NCBI GenBank assembly: GCA_030549495.1
Contig: JAUIRK010001034.1
Location: 620,001 to 684,000, forward strand
Direction: 5' to 3'
Source of the DNA: Nectonema munidae
Taxonomy: Eukaryota; Nematomorpha; Nectonematoida; Nectonematidae
DNA length: 64,000 nt
Part shown: one piece after another, positions 1 through 12,929 of the stretch
Numbering within the stretch: the stretch's first letter is position 1
Layout: each line of letters begins with the position of its first letter
Position numbers and translations under genes: made by a program
Notes under the pieces: generated by a model
Databases searched by the model: none
The model's input: the letters and a program-made list of their open reading frames with translations, nothing else
Told to the model about the DNA's origin: nothing

Positions 1-2128
1 TTTTTCCTCCCTACATAAGCAAAAAAGCGTTGCTTGTTATAAATGTGTGCATAAAAATAAGGATGCAATGTGACTTGAAATATTGAAAACCCATTAAGTA
101 AATTCTAAAGTAATAACTATTTTTTGCTTATGTAGGAAGGCAAAAGCGATTTTTCATTCTTCTATCTTTTACTTTCTATAGTTGTTTCCTGTTGTCTGTT
201 TTATTCAACAAATTTTATATATAAAATAACCAAATGAAGTCTGGAATTTGATAATTTATTATTTTAATTTTTATATTTTGATAATTATCGAAGAAATCAA
301 TGATGCCTCCTCAATTTTATAATTTCTTTGTTATACATATTATTATAATCAGTTAAGTTGATGCCTCCTTTAATTTTATATCATTTCCTATATATACTTA
401 AAAGTAAAACAGTAACACCTATTAAACATCTAATTTCAATTCAAAGAAAAATACCTACTTTGATTATATAACGTGCTTAATGCTAACTTCTTCAAATTTA
501 ATTACAATTAAACTAAAATTTGCTTCCTTCTACTTTAATTGTACGATAATATAATGAACACTTAATGCCTCCAAACATACATCCTTTTTTAAAAGTATAT
601 ATATATTAGGAGCTTGACAAAGCTCTGGATGCATTATATATGCATATTGCATACAGAGCCTCGCCAATGTACTATGTATTTATTTGTAAAAAATCTGAGG
701 TCAAAAATGAATATCTTAGAGTTTTTCAAATTGCATGAAATTTTGTATTGAACTTTGCCCTACAGTTCCTAACTTTCATTCAAAATTTCAGTTCATTTAA
801 TTTTATATGAAAAAAGTTATGAGCCCCCAAAAATTTGTGGAGGGTAGAGATGACTCTATATATTTGAACATATCACCATCATTACGCGATGGCAAGACTA
901 GACTTCAAATATTTTCAGACACCTGACTCAGGAATCTGAATCACAACACACCAAGTTTTACATTTTATAAGTTGACTTTCTGAAAAGTATTTTTGGGAGC
1001 AAATCTTTGCTTTCTACCGTTCCCGCCCCATGATAGTTAACATAGCAACCAGAGGTGGAAGAAGCAAAAAATGGATGTGTCAGCTATACACATCTCTCTC
1101 TCTGGAATTTACTCTTTCTTTTGCTGAAGTCGACAATCTATATATGAGTTCATCAACTAGATTTGCACGTCTTTCTAGAATAGCGTCATGATTACCACAG
1201 AAACGAAGTCAGCCCACAATAGGATCATATTCTATTACGCTCTTTCCAGTCTCCTGAAAGCTTGGTTGGCATAAATACGCATCCTCAGAGCCACTTGGCC
1301 TCCTGTTTTATCTTTTTTTCAAGGAATTCAGTATCATTTATATCCTTTGATGCCCCACCCTACCCATATATTTTTGTATGAGAACTATTCTATAATTTCC
1401 CATTTTTATGATCCTCAATGAAGGTTTGAACTCTGAATAAAACCAGTATAATATTTATTCTAACAGTGTTTTTATTGTTGCTATCAAACAATCCATTTTT
1501 CGATTTCGCACACAACTTTCAAATGTCAATCTAAATATAAAAGAGTCTTTTGCCGCCATTTATTTTACAAAATCATTTTGCCACATTTTCTTGTCAAGAA
1601 AAGAGTGCCGTATCAATGCAAGTGCTTTTTATGATTTTTAATACACTTATTTTTGTAGTTTTTCCCAAAAATATGGAAAAAACAAAAAAATTTAGTAAAA
1701 AAACATATGCGTAAAAAGTATTCAGACTTTTCTGCAATAATTTATTTTATGAATGTCTTTGTTTAAACGATTCTCGGTGATCGGCTGATTGTACATTTGA
1801 GGGTTACGTGTATGTGATATTCTAATTTCAAGACTGCACGTTAGGTCCACGTTATCCACAGATAGTTTTGGTGTGTTCGGATTTTCGCAATGCTGAACGA
1901 AGAATTAGTTTTTCTTGTGCCCATATTCACAAAAGTGGGAAGGGTGAGTGTGAACACTTTTGTTCTCTCCACGCCTTGGTCTAGTTTAGGCAGATTCCTA
2001 GGATCATTTAAGAAACATTTCTCTTGCTTTATATGTTTGTTATAAAAATTTAACTTTAACTGTTCTCTCTATAATCATATCATGGCAACGCGTTGTAAAT
2101 CTAATCGCTATTAAAATTCAAACTTAAG
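1..2128. other. AT-rich stretch upstream of the first visible APP exon
   Basis: I see no recognisable exon here. The E1 half of APP (growth-factor-like and copper-binding domains) should lie 5' of the exon at 2129, but no cysteine-rich E1 sequence was found, so it probably lies left of the window and this stretch is intron. About 1010-1310 is richer in G+C than its surroundings and holds no long frame; it may be an old repeat. A short frame at 1890-1947 followed by GTGAGT looks exon-like but matches nothing I know. Confidence 0.4.
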
Positions 2129-5100
2129 GAACGCGAGCACGAGAAGTATGTAGAAGCTAAAAACAGTTTGAAGGAGAGCAAAAGGTACACGGTTTTGAAG
2201 ATCATGAAAGATTGGGGAGACAGTGAACGACACTTTCAGAACATCAAAAAGAGTGAACCAATTGAAGCTGAAAAGTACAAAAATAAAGTTACTCAGGTTT
2301 TTTTCATTTCACAACTCTCAACGTTTTCATGTATCACAGTGCATTCAACAGTCTGAAGGAAAGTCGCTAAAATAAAGGTTTTCTTCGAATCTACTTCTCG
2401 AATTTTTTTTCTTACCTTCTTTCACGCTACTAATTAAATTAATACTCATTTCAGTGATTGAATATTATACATAAATACGAATGCACACTTCAATTATTTG
2501 TATAAAAATGCTGATCTATGCTAACTACCACTTTTACGATCATTGTAGGTTTCATATTCCAATATCAAAATATTTCACAAATATTTTTCTTCTGGTATAT
2601 TATTTTTAGAGTACAGGTAGCCAAAACATGCATTCCAAAAACTGATTTTACTGTTTACAATGTACAATTTATAGTCTCTTTTACGTTTTAGAAGTTTCAG
2701 AAAACCATATCCGCTCTGGAAAAGGAACAAGAGAATCAGGCAAAGAATCTAAAAGATGTGCACGAACAGCGTGTGGAAGTTTTGCTGAGTGATCGCAAAC
2801 AAAAGACCATTGAGAGCTACCTCCAAGCTCTAGAAAAGGAAAACCCTGACGTACTTTTCTTATTTCCTTCACTTTTTTATTATTCAAAAGATCAATTTGG
2901 TTATATTTGATCGCTAATAATAATCCTTAACTTTTTTGCTTCTTCAACAGTCTTTAGTTTTATGCTTTTGCTTTTTTTCTATGATATTAAGATTAAGAAT
3001 TAAGAAGAGTTTGTCTAGAACGGCGGTTCTTAACCTTTTTATCTTTATACCCCTCAAGACTTTCAAATAAATTACCATGACCTATTATTTTTATATGGTT
3101 TCAATTTATTGAAAATAATTCAAACCAATAAAATTTACGCCTACTGAAAAAGTCAATATCCATTAAACTATTTAAAATCATACAAAATTTGCTCTGCCTC
3201 AATGGAAAGGTTGGTGCTGTTTTTCAGCTAAAATTTTATCAAAGCGAGGAGCAATGCTTGAGAGACAACACTTCATGTCTGTATCAATTACAAGTTTATT
3301 ACGTGAAGTGTTTTTAAAGCCATCATTTCAGAGAATCCGATTCGCAGCGACAGTTTGAAGGAGACTGAATTAACAAAGTCAGTGTTAAGCATGGAAAGAA
3401 TAGGATATTCACTTTATATTTTTGCCCAAAATGTTGGAAGATCTTGTTTAAAGAAATCAAGTTTTAATAGAGTATCTTTACGAATTTGCAGAAATTCTAC
3501 CTTAGCAGCAACATTAGTGCCGTTGATGGCATTCTTGCTCACTGAAAAGGGCTTGTAAATACACACGACAGTACAACGGTGATTGAATCTTTTAAAGTAG
3601 AAACAAGATGGGGTGAAATTTCATTACGAAAACTGCATTTAGTTTCTGCTAAAGAATTTTAAATAGTTGTCATTTGAGGAAAAAACGTAGCCAACTTTAA
3701 CCGTAGAGTTAAGTATACTTACTAGACTCATCACTAGGTATACTGTACTTACACATGAACGCTGTTACTTTGTCAAGAACTAAGTGCATCATTTGGGGAC
3801 TTCCGTGAAGAGAAATGTTGAGAGAATTTATATCTGAGAAGAAATCAGCGAAGTAAGCATAAATACAAAAAGATCGTGTTTATTTTTTAATAAAAAAAAT
3901 TTATTTGAAGTACAATCTTGCTCCAACATTATTGTTATTCGTTCTCAAAGTTGTAGTACTCTATTCAAAACTTTATCACCCGAACCCCATCCTACCTCCG
4001 TATGGAAAAGAATAACAGAAAAGTCCGCACCCATTTCTTTACAAAGCATTTTAAAAACTTTGTTGAAGTTCAAATTGAAGAGTTTTCATTGCCAAAGTAT
4101 ACTGATGAATGGTGCAATGAGTGAATGAGACTTGCGGAGAAACATTCTTTAAAAAGGCTTTATCCCCGGATTTGCAACCAAACATAGAGCCGAATCTGTA
4201 CCGAAGTCAAGAAGGTCTTTCCAACTCAAGTCATGCTTGAGAAGAAAGTTTTCTACAATTTTGAAAATATCTTCTTCGCGAGTTGTACACAGTTACTCAC
4301 AGAACAAGGACTCCTCCTTCAAAATTTGGCTTCAAAAAGGGCTACGCTTCACAGCACTCACAACTTGCGGTAAAATATCTTCGCTCATGTCCGAAATACG
4401 ACTTTTAATTGTATCATTCGATAGGTAAAGTTTGCTTGATCTTCTCCAAGAATTGTCATGGTGGCTTCTAAAATGCGAGGCTTAATAAGTTTTTCCTCAA
4501 TAGTATGAGGTTTTTTAGTGTGCGCATGCAATTTTCTATGACGCCTTCCACGCTTCCTTGTTATGACGAACAAAATGACCAGTGGAATCAATACGCCTGG
4601 CTTTCAAAGAAACTCATTTTTGCTTAAAATAGCTCAAGCTTTTGTTCATCAGTTGAGTGTGAAGAGATTCAAAATGCACCTTCAGCTTGTTTGGTTTCAT
4701 ACCCTCATGACGCAAAACCTTACAACAAATAACCATATAGTTTTGAAAAATACTTGGGAGAAGCTTCATTGCATGTACGTTTTTTAGCAAACATTAAAAA
4801 GATAAAAGGATATGAGCAAAAAATTGAATTTAGGTGCACAAATTGACAGATATAAAAATTAAATAAAAATCAATAATATATTCCTCGAGTAGAAGTGAAG
4901 TTAAGAGTTTATATGCGAACTGGTAATGATGCTGAATCCAATCAGGATTCAGGACAATCAATGTGAACGTTGGAAATATTTTCAAATAAATGAAGTGTGA
5001 AATAGAATTTGAAGATATTCTTTATAAGCAAAAAACATTTAAGTTTTTCTAATCTTGAAAAAAGATTAATTTTTAATTTTCGTCATTTATGCGGGTTTGT

Positions 5101-8100
5101 GTACTACATGGTTTCGACATCACAAGTTCCTGGGTTCGATTCTGAATCAAGTCTTTTTTGCTCATAGTTCGAATAAAACGATACAATACCCAACTCAGGA
5201 TGTTTTAACAAAAATAAAGTGGAAAAAACTTAATACACTTTAATCGGGAGATCAACCGAATATACAGAGAATCCAAAGTTGATCTTAAACTTCAACATGC
5301 TAATGAAAACCATTTTTAATATTTAGTAAGCTTTTGTTTACCATATTTAAATGCAGAAGTAGAACGCTTGTTTAGTCAAATCAATATCATTGAAACTAAA
5401 CTAAGAAATCAAATAGATTTGAATCCTTTAAAAAGTATATTGATTTATTAAGTTTGGGTTGAAAAATAGCAATACAAGTTGTTAGAAATAGCCTTCTAGA
5501 GTTATTGCAAAAATTAGAAGTATAGGAATACATAAAAATTTCAATTTATAATCTACATCTTCTAGTAAACTTTTTGTAAAACTTTGAAGATTGTTTCAAA
5601 TTCTTATACCAAATTAATGAAAATATTTGCGATTTTAGCTACTTTTTGGCGATATTTTTATTTAAAACTAACTACTTTTATTTTTGAGAGTTGGTAGCAT
5701 GTGTTTCTATTCAATCAATCAGCCAGGGAAATATTGCAGAGACAGAGGACAATGTTTGTTAGCAAGTGTGAAGTGCAACACACGTATAGAGCAGTCACCG
5801 ATTATACACAAAAGAGAAATTAGTTCATTAGAAAGGCAGAGAAAGTGCTTGCATGCATAAAATATCATGGAATATAAGCACGTGCGATGCAGCAAAAGTT
5901 TCAAAAAGATTTCACTACACGGACATAATATGCTCTTCAAATGTCATTCAAATTCTATAAAAGCTATGAATATGACAAGAGCAAATATGTGAAGATTCAT
6001 GTGAAAATATAGCTAACAAATATAAAAAGCTTATCGATAACTCAGCATAATCAATGCACTTGCATCTACACACATTACAAAAACACTGTTCTCATCATTT
6101 ATACATTCGTCAACAATCTTATCAATAATTTTAAAGATATGATTCCTTCATTTCTTTTGTAACGCTAAAAATTTTCATGGCCCCAGTGAAACTTGAAACG
6201 ACCTCCAAGGAAAACCATTTGAAATGAAAAAATCTTCCCATTTTTACAATGATCTTTTTAAATTTAAATGTTTCTAAAATTGGAGTCATCTGAATCTTAA
6301 ATTGATGTTCTAAGAGTGTAAAGCCCCATTGTAAAATTGGAACCTTTTCATGATCTCCATATAGTAAGTCACATTTAAAAAACCCTTGTGCTTAAAATGT
6401 GGCTTAGATTCCGATGGTCTTCTCATCTTTAAATCCTAATATTCCAAATTCACTTCTTAAAGTTCTCACATAAACGGGGCAAATGGTGACTTTGCGAGCA
6501 AACCATTCTATGAAACCCACTAGAATCTGCAAGACGAGAAATTATTTGCCTGTGCTTGCTCACACCTGCAAAAATCGTCCTAAAATTAAACTTATTCCTT
6601 CTTAATACACTATCTGTTAATAAAATCGAATTCCTAGCACAACGTTCTAGTAATGCTATCTTCCATTTACTATTTGGCTAGCCACGCTGACATTTGTTCC
6701 ATTTTAGCTGCACTGGTAGCTATTGTTCAAAAAATGCTTGCTATTCAATAGTAAACTTAAGTGATACTTTATAATTCCAAAGACGGTTTAATTTTTAGCC
6801 AATCTAATACTACGCACTACATCAATGTTAAACCGGATGAAACCCTTATTTATTTTATGCCTTGATCAAATACTTACGCACTCGTGACTGACTGCATACA
6901 AAAACGTTTATGTGTCTACGCATTGGTATATCCGCCGTTAAACGTTTTTTACATATCTGATTTATTCATGCGTTTATTGTTCCCATATGAAGACATACTA
7001 GAAACATATTTAAATGATCTTTTTCCTAGACGTCTTTCATATCGTTATTATATTACCTATGTTTTTTGATACCTACTTAACTAAACCGTACCTCTAATAG
7101 GCTTAAAAATAAAAAAAACCAAATTCCAATCAGTATCGACATATGCGTTATTTGCATTTCCTTTTAAATCTTTTACGATCTTTCAAGAAATTTGAATTCT
7201 AGAACCTAAAATACTTATAAGGCAAATTTAGGGTATTTCTTAGAGTGGTATTGGGAAAGTCGACATTTAATTCAAAAAGGGGGTCAGTGTTCTTCCTAAT
7301 AGTTCTTTTTAATGCACAGGGGAGTGATTAATGACTTATAGCGCACGGCAAAAATGATGCATCGTATTTTTGAAAGGAGCATGATGTGGTAAAAGAGAAG
7401 TAGTAATGCATACATCCATTCATTTCCTTTAGCACTGGTTAAATGCATACGTGAATTTACGAATAAATTTCCATTCGTTTGTGTGCGCATTCTTTTTGAT
7501 TTTAAATGGTACAATATCTACGAGATTCTCACGTGTATTCTCTCATATTAGAAACGTATATTTGTGATTGTGAAAGCTGACTAGTGAAAATCAAAGCGAA
7601 CCGGTACTACTACGCATTTATACCCAAGAGAAAACACTAGGGGCATTTTCAGATATACGAAGTCGCCAGTCTTTAAGACAGCTTTAACTTCTAAAGTATT
7701 CCTTCAAATAGTTCATTGATTTTAAAGATACTTATCGAATACAGTTTCATATCTTAGTAGGGGAAATGTTAAATCCTTAAAAATTCTATGGCCCGTAATG
7801 TCTTTTTGAACGCATCAACTCATCCGCAAATTCTTTACGAATGAAAGCACGCATACCAATTCTATATTCATTTTTATATCAGTTATTTTTTAGTAAATTT
7901 ATTAAATTTCAATAATCTTGTTCAGTATTTAGGATAAAAGATATTTAAATGCAGATTGTTATTTAAATACTTTTTCGTTGTCTTTGCCTTAAAAAACGGT
8001 GTGAAGTAATGAATATCAAGTCTATGTTTTAAAATACGCTTGTTTTATTTGTCTTATTCAATTTATATTTAGTTGCATGTTATTTTGCGAACACTCCAAG

Positions 8101-11100
8101 CTTTTATCAAAGCTGAGGAAAAGGACAAAATGCATGCTATTCACGCTTATGAACGACACCTGAACAAAAATCCGCTGCTAGCTTCTGAGATAAAGCACGC
8201 CACGATCAAACGCATTAATGAGAACAACAGAATGATCAATAAATCAGTAAACATGCTTAAAAAGTTACCAAGCTCAATCGCTTTAAAAGTTCTGCCAAAA
8301 ATAAGTAGTTTTTTTATTTTTAAAAAACATTTTTTATAATAGTTTGATCTCAACTTTTTAACGTTTACTTTGCAACCGTACATTCAATTTTCTAATTATT
8401 GACTTGTAAAAATATTTTGTTAAGATAACAAGAACTATATTAAAATATAAACTAGTTTATGATAAACAGACTAAAATTTTCTATTTTTGCAAATTGGAAA
8501 CCTGCATTCCTACGGCTTTGAAACTTTATAACATTTCATTTGATTCCTTGATATAATGAATAGAGAAAATTCAATATCTTAAATTTAGAAAGAACTTGAT
8601 AATCAAAACTCTCAAATTAAAGAAAACACTAAATGAAAGACATTCTTCGAGTAGATTTATGAATGGTGTTGGATTGATAAGATTCGCTTATCCCCAAAAC
8701 CTTGGATGCTTTTTTTTTAAATCTCATTATTCTTAAATAAAAGTTTTCAGATTAATATTAACTTTTTTTGTAAGAGTTGTTTTATTATTAAATACACATT
8801 AAAGCCATTACGCATTGCTAATTTATTGTTAAATACAAACTAGTAACATATTTATATTTAAAATTAAATATTGATAGAATAAATTTTTTTTTTAATTTAA
8901 AAAAATAATAAAACCGATTTATTTGTTTTATAATAATTAATCCGACTGATGAAAATGAATTATTATTAGAAGAATTTGAATATACGACAGGATGATACAA
9001 TGCTTCAACGATAGATATATCAAAGAAGTAACTAATAATAATAATAAATTTTTTTGATTTTCTTCAAATCTAAGTACCAATTTGAGTAAAGAAATGAAGT
9101 TATTTGAAGCAACTGGAAAAGGATGGAATAGATTGCTAAAGCTCTATCAAAGTTTACTGCAACAAGCGTGGAGTGCGAATGAGCTTATTCTTCTGCAAGC
9201 TGTTTTTAGCAAAGATTCGTTCTAGAAAATTATATCATTTTCCAAGTACTAGACAAATTTGTGTCATCTTTCTTTCAATTGATCTACATTATTAGGTCCT
9301 GTTGGATAATCAAAAGGCCGTCTAAAATAAGTGATTTTTTATTATTTAATAGTCAAAAAATACTCAAAAATTCAAACCGACAAAAATTATTTTTTGTTCG
9401 GATTCGATTATAGCAAATTTTAAACATTATGAATGAATCGCAATTTATTTCCAAGCCTAAAGATGTGTTATTGCAAAAAATCTATTTATTAGAGAAATAA
9501 TTGATTTAATATTATTACTTTGCACACTGCTTCATAATTATCAATCTATTTTCTTGTATTTTAAAATTTAGTCTTTTTTCATAACCTCATTTAGAAACAA
9601 AATGGTTGTGGAAAGTTTATATTTGAATATATTTCGTGATGTATTCCTCTAAAATATTGAAGGGTGATTCCTATATATCCTTAAACCGTTGTTATTTTTT
9701 GTAAGTAGATCTAAAAATGCAAAGCTAATTCTCAATTTTACACAGCACGGTTTTGTTTAAAACTTCAAAGCAAAATGAATGAATATCGCTGGCAAATTAA
9801 AAAACGTTAATATTCTCCTAAATAGCCTCTTCCTTCACTATTTTTTATCTACCCTTTGAATTTTTTCTTAAATTAAGTTTATTGACGACCAGTGGAAAAC
9901 CAGTTTCCACAAGCCTGCCTTAAATATATGAAGTTGCATTGAAAAAGGAAGCGGGTTATTATTTTTCAAAATTCTGTTCCTAATAATTGATAAATAAAAT
10001 ATTGATATAAATTTATGTTTGCACTTATAGACGCAAATGTGATTTTTAAGAACAATTAACCTATATAAAAATAAGGATATATCTTTACTACATCGGTGAT
10101 AGATTTACTTGAAACGTTAAAAATGAATGCTTAGAAACCTACATCAAGGAACTCAAGATTCGTGTTGGCGACTTTGAAAGCGTTGAAACGAGTATTAAAA
10201 GTGACTCGCCATCTTCGCTTTCATTCGAGTCCACGTCCAATGAGATTGAACAAGTGCGCGCGCGAAAAGAGATCTCTGGTGAGCAGTTCAAGGAAGAGAA
10301 TTCAAATAGTGATGGTCGCGAGCACTTCACTTCGCCCTACTCTTCCTCCTCGTACAAAGGGTCTTCTGTGGATAAGCAAAGCGGTTCTGTTGCAAGGAAT
10401 AACAATCATCACTTGGTCTACTCTAACAAAAACGCTGACTCTCACTACACTTCCAACTCTAAGGACGGAAGTCTTGTATACCACAATGTCAAAATTATGG
10501 TATTAGAATGCTATTTATCTTCGTTTTTCAATGCTTCTTTTATTGTTGTGTTCGTAACAGCCTTTCGTAGCCAGAAAAAAATCGTCTGACTCCGACTTTA
10601 TCAACTTTTTCCTGTTGTAACATTACTTAGTACATAACCAACGTATAAAATCTCATACTGTGAAGAACCTGACTTAATTTTTGCTAGAAGATGCTTGTTT
10701 ATTTTGAAGGGTTTAGTATCATCAACATTTCAAAGAAGCTCAGTGTATTTATGGAACAAATCTATCGCTAAGATAACATCCTTAGAAATAAAAATGAAAA
10801 ACAAGATATACATTGTTTTTTTTTATCGAAGACAAATTTTAATATATATATATACATGAGATAGAAGTAAAAGTGTGACTCCTCATTTTAAGTTTTGACT
10901 CTACGGAAGTAAATTGGATTAGTGAGATCCACTGTTTTAAAATCTCAAAATTATTTTTTGCCCATAATATCGCTTAAGAATTTATTCGTGGTAAATATAC
11001 TTTGACAGAAATATTAATATTAAACTTTGTATTAAGCATATTACCGGCTCCGAAAGCCAGGTTCGTGTGTAGCACGCCCACGTGCTAACACTTCTTTTGT

Positions 11101-11948
11101 TGCTATGTTAATTGGATTTCCCGTTCATTCGTATATTCCTTAGTCTTTTTATCTGCAAATCTACTATTTAGCCCTTTGAGAACTTGTGGGATAAGCAGTG
11201 TCCCAAGAAATGAAAATTGTCTGCTTTTGATATACAAAATTCCATTGAAAAAGAAACAGACGTCTTCAAAATTTTAGTTCTTAAAAGGATAACACTAATA
11301 TAAAAGCTTACTACACCTCTTTTTTAATACTTTGTGTAATGCAGGGCGTTAACTAAACCGCATACTATCGGGCAGACAGCCGCTTCTCAATTGAGGCTAA
11401 CAATGTTTTTTCTCAATTGAATAGAGAGGGTGAAAGAAAAATAACTTGAGAATAAAGTAGGTTATTGTTGTGTCTTTAAAGATGAAGGTATGTAAAAGAA
11501 TAAATTAAGAGATAATTAATTTTTTTTCTCTTTTTTCAGGCCTATCCTCTAAAGTCTAATTCAAGGACTACGAATTCCTCGCATAATAGGTCCTCCTTCC
11601 TGATGCCTCTGTCTCTTTCCCTAGGATTCATCATGTTTGCGGTCATCATCATCGCTTCTCTCTTTTATTCAAAGAGACGCTCTTTTGGCAGAGCGCGAGT
11701 TCCCACTCATCCCATTGACCAATTGGATAATAATCCCTACTGCACCAGCTCCATTGAAAAGGGTAAGTCAGGAGATGTGCTACCAATAATAATGATAATT
11801 ATTATTCATTTCTTTCATACACTCTAAAGGAAGTAATATAGCAGACATGCTCGAATCAAAGCACTTGTCCAAGATGCAATTCAATGGCTACGAAAACCCA
11901 ACCTACAAATATTTTGAAAAAAGTTCTCACTCAAGCAAGGATTGTTGA
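2129..11948 (+). CDS. APP: Amyloid precursor-like protein (APP/APPL/APL-1 family), C-terminal part, six exons
   Basis: Type I membrane protein of the APP family, cleaved by secretases and acting at the neuronal surface. Exons: 2129-2296, 2692-2850, 8073-8304, 10135-10499, 11540-11762 and 11830-11948; borders are GT/AG and phases agree throughout, giving about 421 residues before TGA. The first three exons are the helical E2 domain: KDWGDSER aligns with human REWEEAER, then ALEKEQENQ, VHEQRVEVLLSDRKQK, and KAEEKDKMHAIHAYERH. The fourth is a Ser/Asn-rich linker. The fifth carries a membrane helix (about residues 328-351 of the visible part) followed by KRR. The sixth ends in HLSKMQFNGYENPTYKYFE, nearly the human tail, with the YENPTY signal for PTB adaptors such as Fe65 and Mint. 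The membrane-proximal region does not resemble vertebrate amyloid-beta, as usual outside vertebrates. The protein ends SSKDC. The E1 exons and the start are not visible. The start of exon 2129 rests on homology and a weak acceptor; an in-frame stop at 2102 limits it on the left. Confidence 0.95.
3022..4790 (-). mobile_element. Decayed hAT DNA transposon (ZBED5/FAM200/SCAND3-type transposase)
   Basis: On the minus strand, short stretches read like the transposase of the domesticated-type hAT group. At about 3955-4050 the frame gives KMLCKEMGADFSVILFHTEV, matching the family pattern LCEEMG...LLLHTEVRWLS. At about 3210-3330 it gives a C-terminal stretch with TDMKCCLSSIAPRFDKI, like the family's tail. 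A hAT-like end, GGTTCTTAACCTTTTT, lies near 3026-3041. Reading frames are interrupted many times, so this is a dead copy. The far end is not located and 4790 is approximate. Confidence 0.7.
5075..5215 (+). repeat. Possible tRNA-derived SINE remnant
   Basis: A good RNA polymerase III B-box match, GGGTTCGATTC, lies near 5131-5141, preceded at about tRNA spacing by a weak A-box-like stretch. It differs from the two better supported SINE families in this window. No second copy or target duplication was found, so a chance B-box is possible. Confidence 0.35.
5320..5451 (+). mobile_element. hAT transposase C-terminal dimerisation-domain fragment
   Basis: The + frame ending at TAA near 5449-5451 reads CLPYLNAEVERLFSQINIIE and then TKLRNQIDLNPLKSILIY. 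This is the hAT dimerisation motif (family form: SNAEVERVFSQMNIVKTKLRN). It lies on the opposite strand from the hAT remnant at 3022-4790, so it is a separate insertion. Only this fragment is readable. Confidence 0.8.
11271..11410 (+). repeat. Source copy of a 140-bp intronic segment repeated at 12578-12716
   Basis: This part of the APP intron before the transmembrane exon starts ATTTTAGTTCTTAAAAGG and ends near AGGCTAACAATGTTTTT. It recurs almost without change at 12578-12716, apart from a T-run length difference. No terminal inverted repeats or flanking target duplications are evident, so it looks like copied local sequence more than a transposon. Confidence 0.85.
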
Positions 11949-12362
11949 TGACGAAAATCTTATTTCCTTTGTCATCTCTGCATTGCTTCATAATTCCAAT
12001 ACACACTTTTTGCATTTATCCATTACTACTTATTCACTATTTTTCTATTTTTGCAATCTCAATTCATCTTTCAATTTCATGTAATTTGCTTTTATCATCC
12101 CATCAAATGAGATATAAAAATTCCATTTCTTTTACTTAGTCAGATATCTCTTTTCATTTTATATTTTATGCATAAGTATCATTCCATTTTATTCCTTTTT
12201 CTTGTGAATATGTGTTTACTTTTTGATGTTGTGGTCTCTTTTGGTATAGATACTTTGCTTCTTTTATCGTTTTATATGTAGTGTGTTATTTGTGTGTCTC
12301 GTATATGTGGCGAATGTGCATTCCATCTCTTAGCAAATTTTTATTTTTTAACACCTGAAAAA

Positions 12363-12927
12363 AATTGCTTTTTAAATGTCTATTTTTAACTTTTAAATAA
12401 ATATTTTGTCTTTTTTTTTCTTCCATTATAATATTTATCAAAAAATGACAAGGTACTTTTATAACATACAATTAATATATTTTAATAGCTATTAATATTT
12501 TATTTAACAAAAGTGGATATTTTTGGGAAATTATTTAAGGCAAAAGATTTTTTCTAATTTATATATTTTCATATATAATTTTAGTTCTTAAAAGGATAAC
12601 ACTAATATAAAAGCTTACTACACCTCTTTTTAATACTTTGTGTAATGCAGGGCGTTAACTAAACCGCATACTATCGGGCAGACAGCCGCTTCTCAATTGA
12701 GGCTAACAATGTTTTTAAATTGCTTTTTAAATGTCTATTTTTAACTTTTAAATAAATATTTTGTCTTTTTTTTTCTTCCATTATAATATTTATCAAAAAA
12801 TGACAAGGTACTTTTATAACATACAATTAATATATTTTAATAGCTATTAATATTTTATTTAACAAAAGTGGATATTTTTGGGAAATTATTTAAGGCAAAA
12901 GATTTTTTCTAATTTATATATTTTCAT
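12363..12927 (+). repeat. A-B-A duplication at the APP 3' end
   Basis: A block of about 210 bp (12363-12572) recurs almost base for base at 12717-12927. The 139 bp between them (12578-12716) are a copy of APP intron sequence from 11271-11410. The copies differ by single-base changes in homopolymer runs, so the event is very recent, or the structure is an assembly or template-switch artefact. Confidence 0.9.
12397..12402 (+). terminator. Candidate APP polyadenylation signal AATAAA
   Basis: AATAAA lies about 450 bp after the APP stop, in T-rich sequence. It sits inside the roughly 210-bp block that is duplicated at 12717-12927, so a second copy of the signal exists about 354 bp downstream. Confidence 0.5.
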
Positions 12928-12929
12928 CA

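Larger units (their letters stand above)
2851..8072 (+). other. 5.2-kb APP intron filled with transposon debris
   Basis: This intron separates two E2 exons. It opens GTACTT and ends in a T-rich tract with TTTAG. It holds the hAT remnants and the tRNA-like element listed separately at 3022-5451. From about 5460 to 8060 I see no gene or recognisable element. The frames of 60-73 codons in that part have no coding character I can support. Confidence 0.7.

Noticed and set aside
1890-1947. Candidate upstream APP exon (MLNEELVFLVPIF before GTGAGT)
   Set aside because: No similarity to any part of the APP E1 or acidic region, and no convincing acceptor.
10162-10506. Alternative 114-codon frame overlapping the APP linker exon
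   Set aside because: The splice-compatible frame with matching phases is the other one; this is its shadow.
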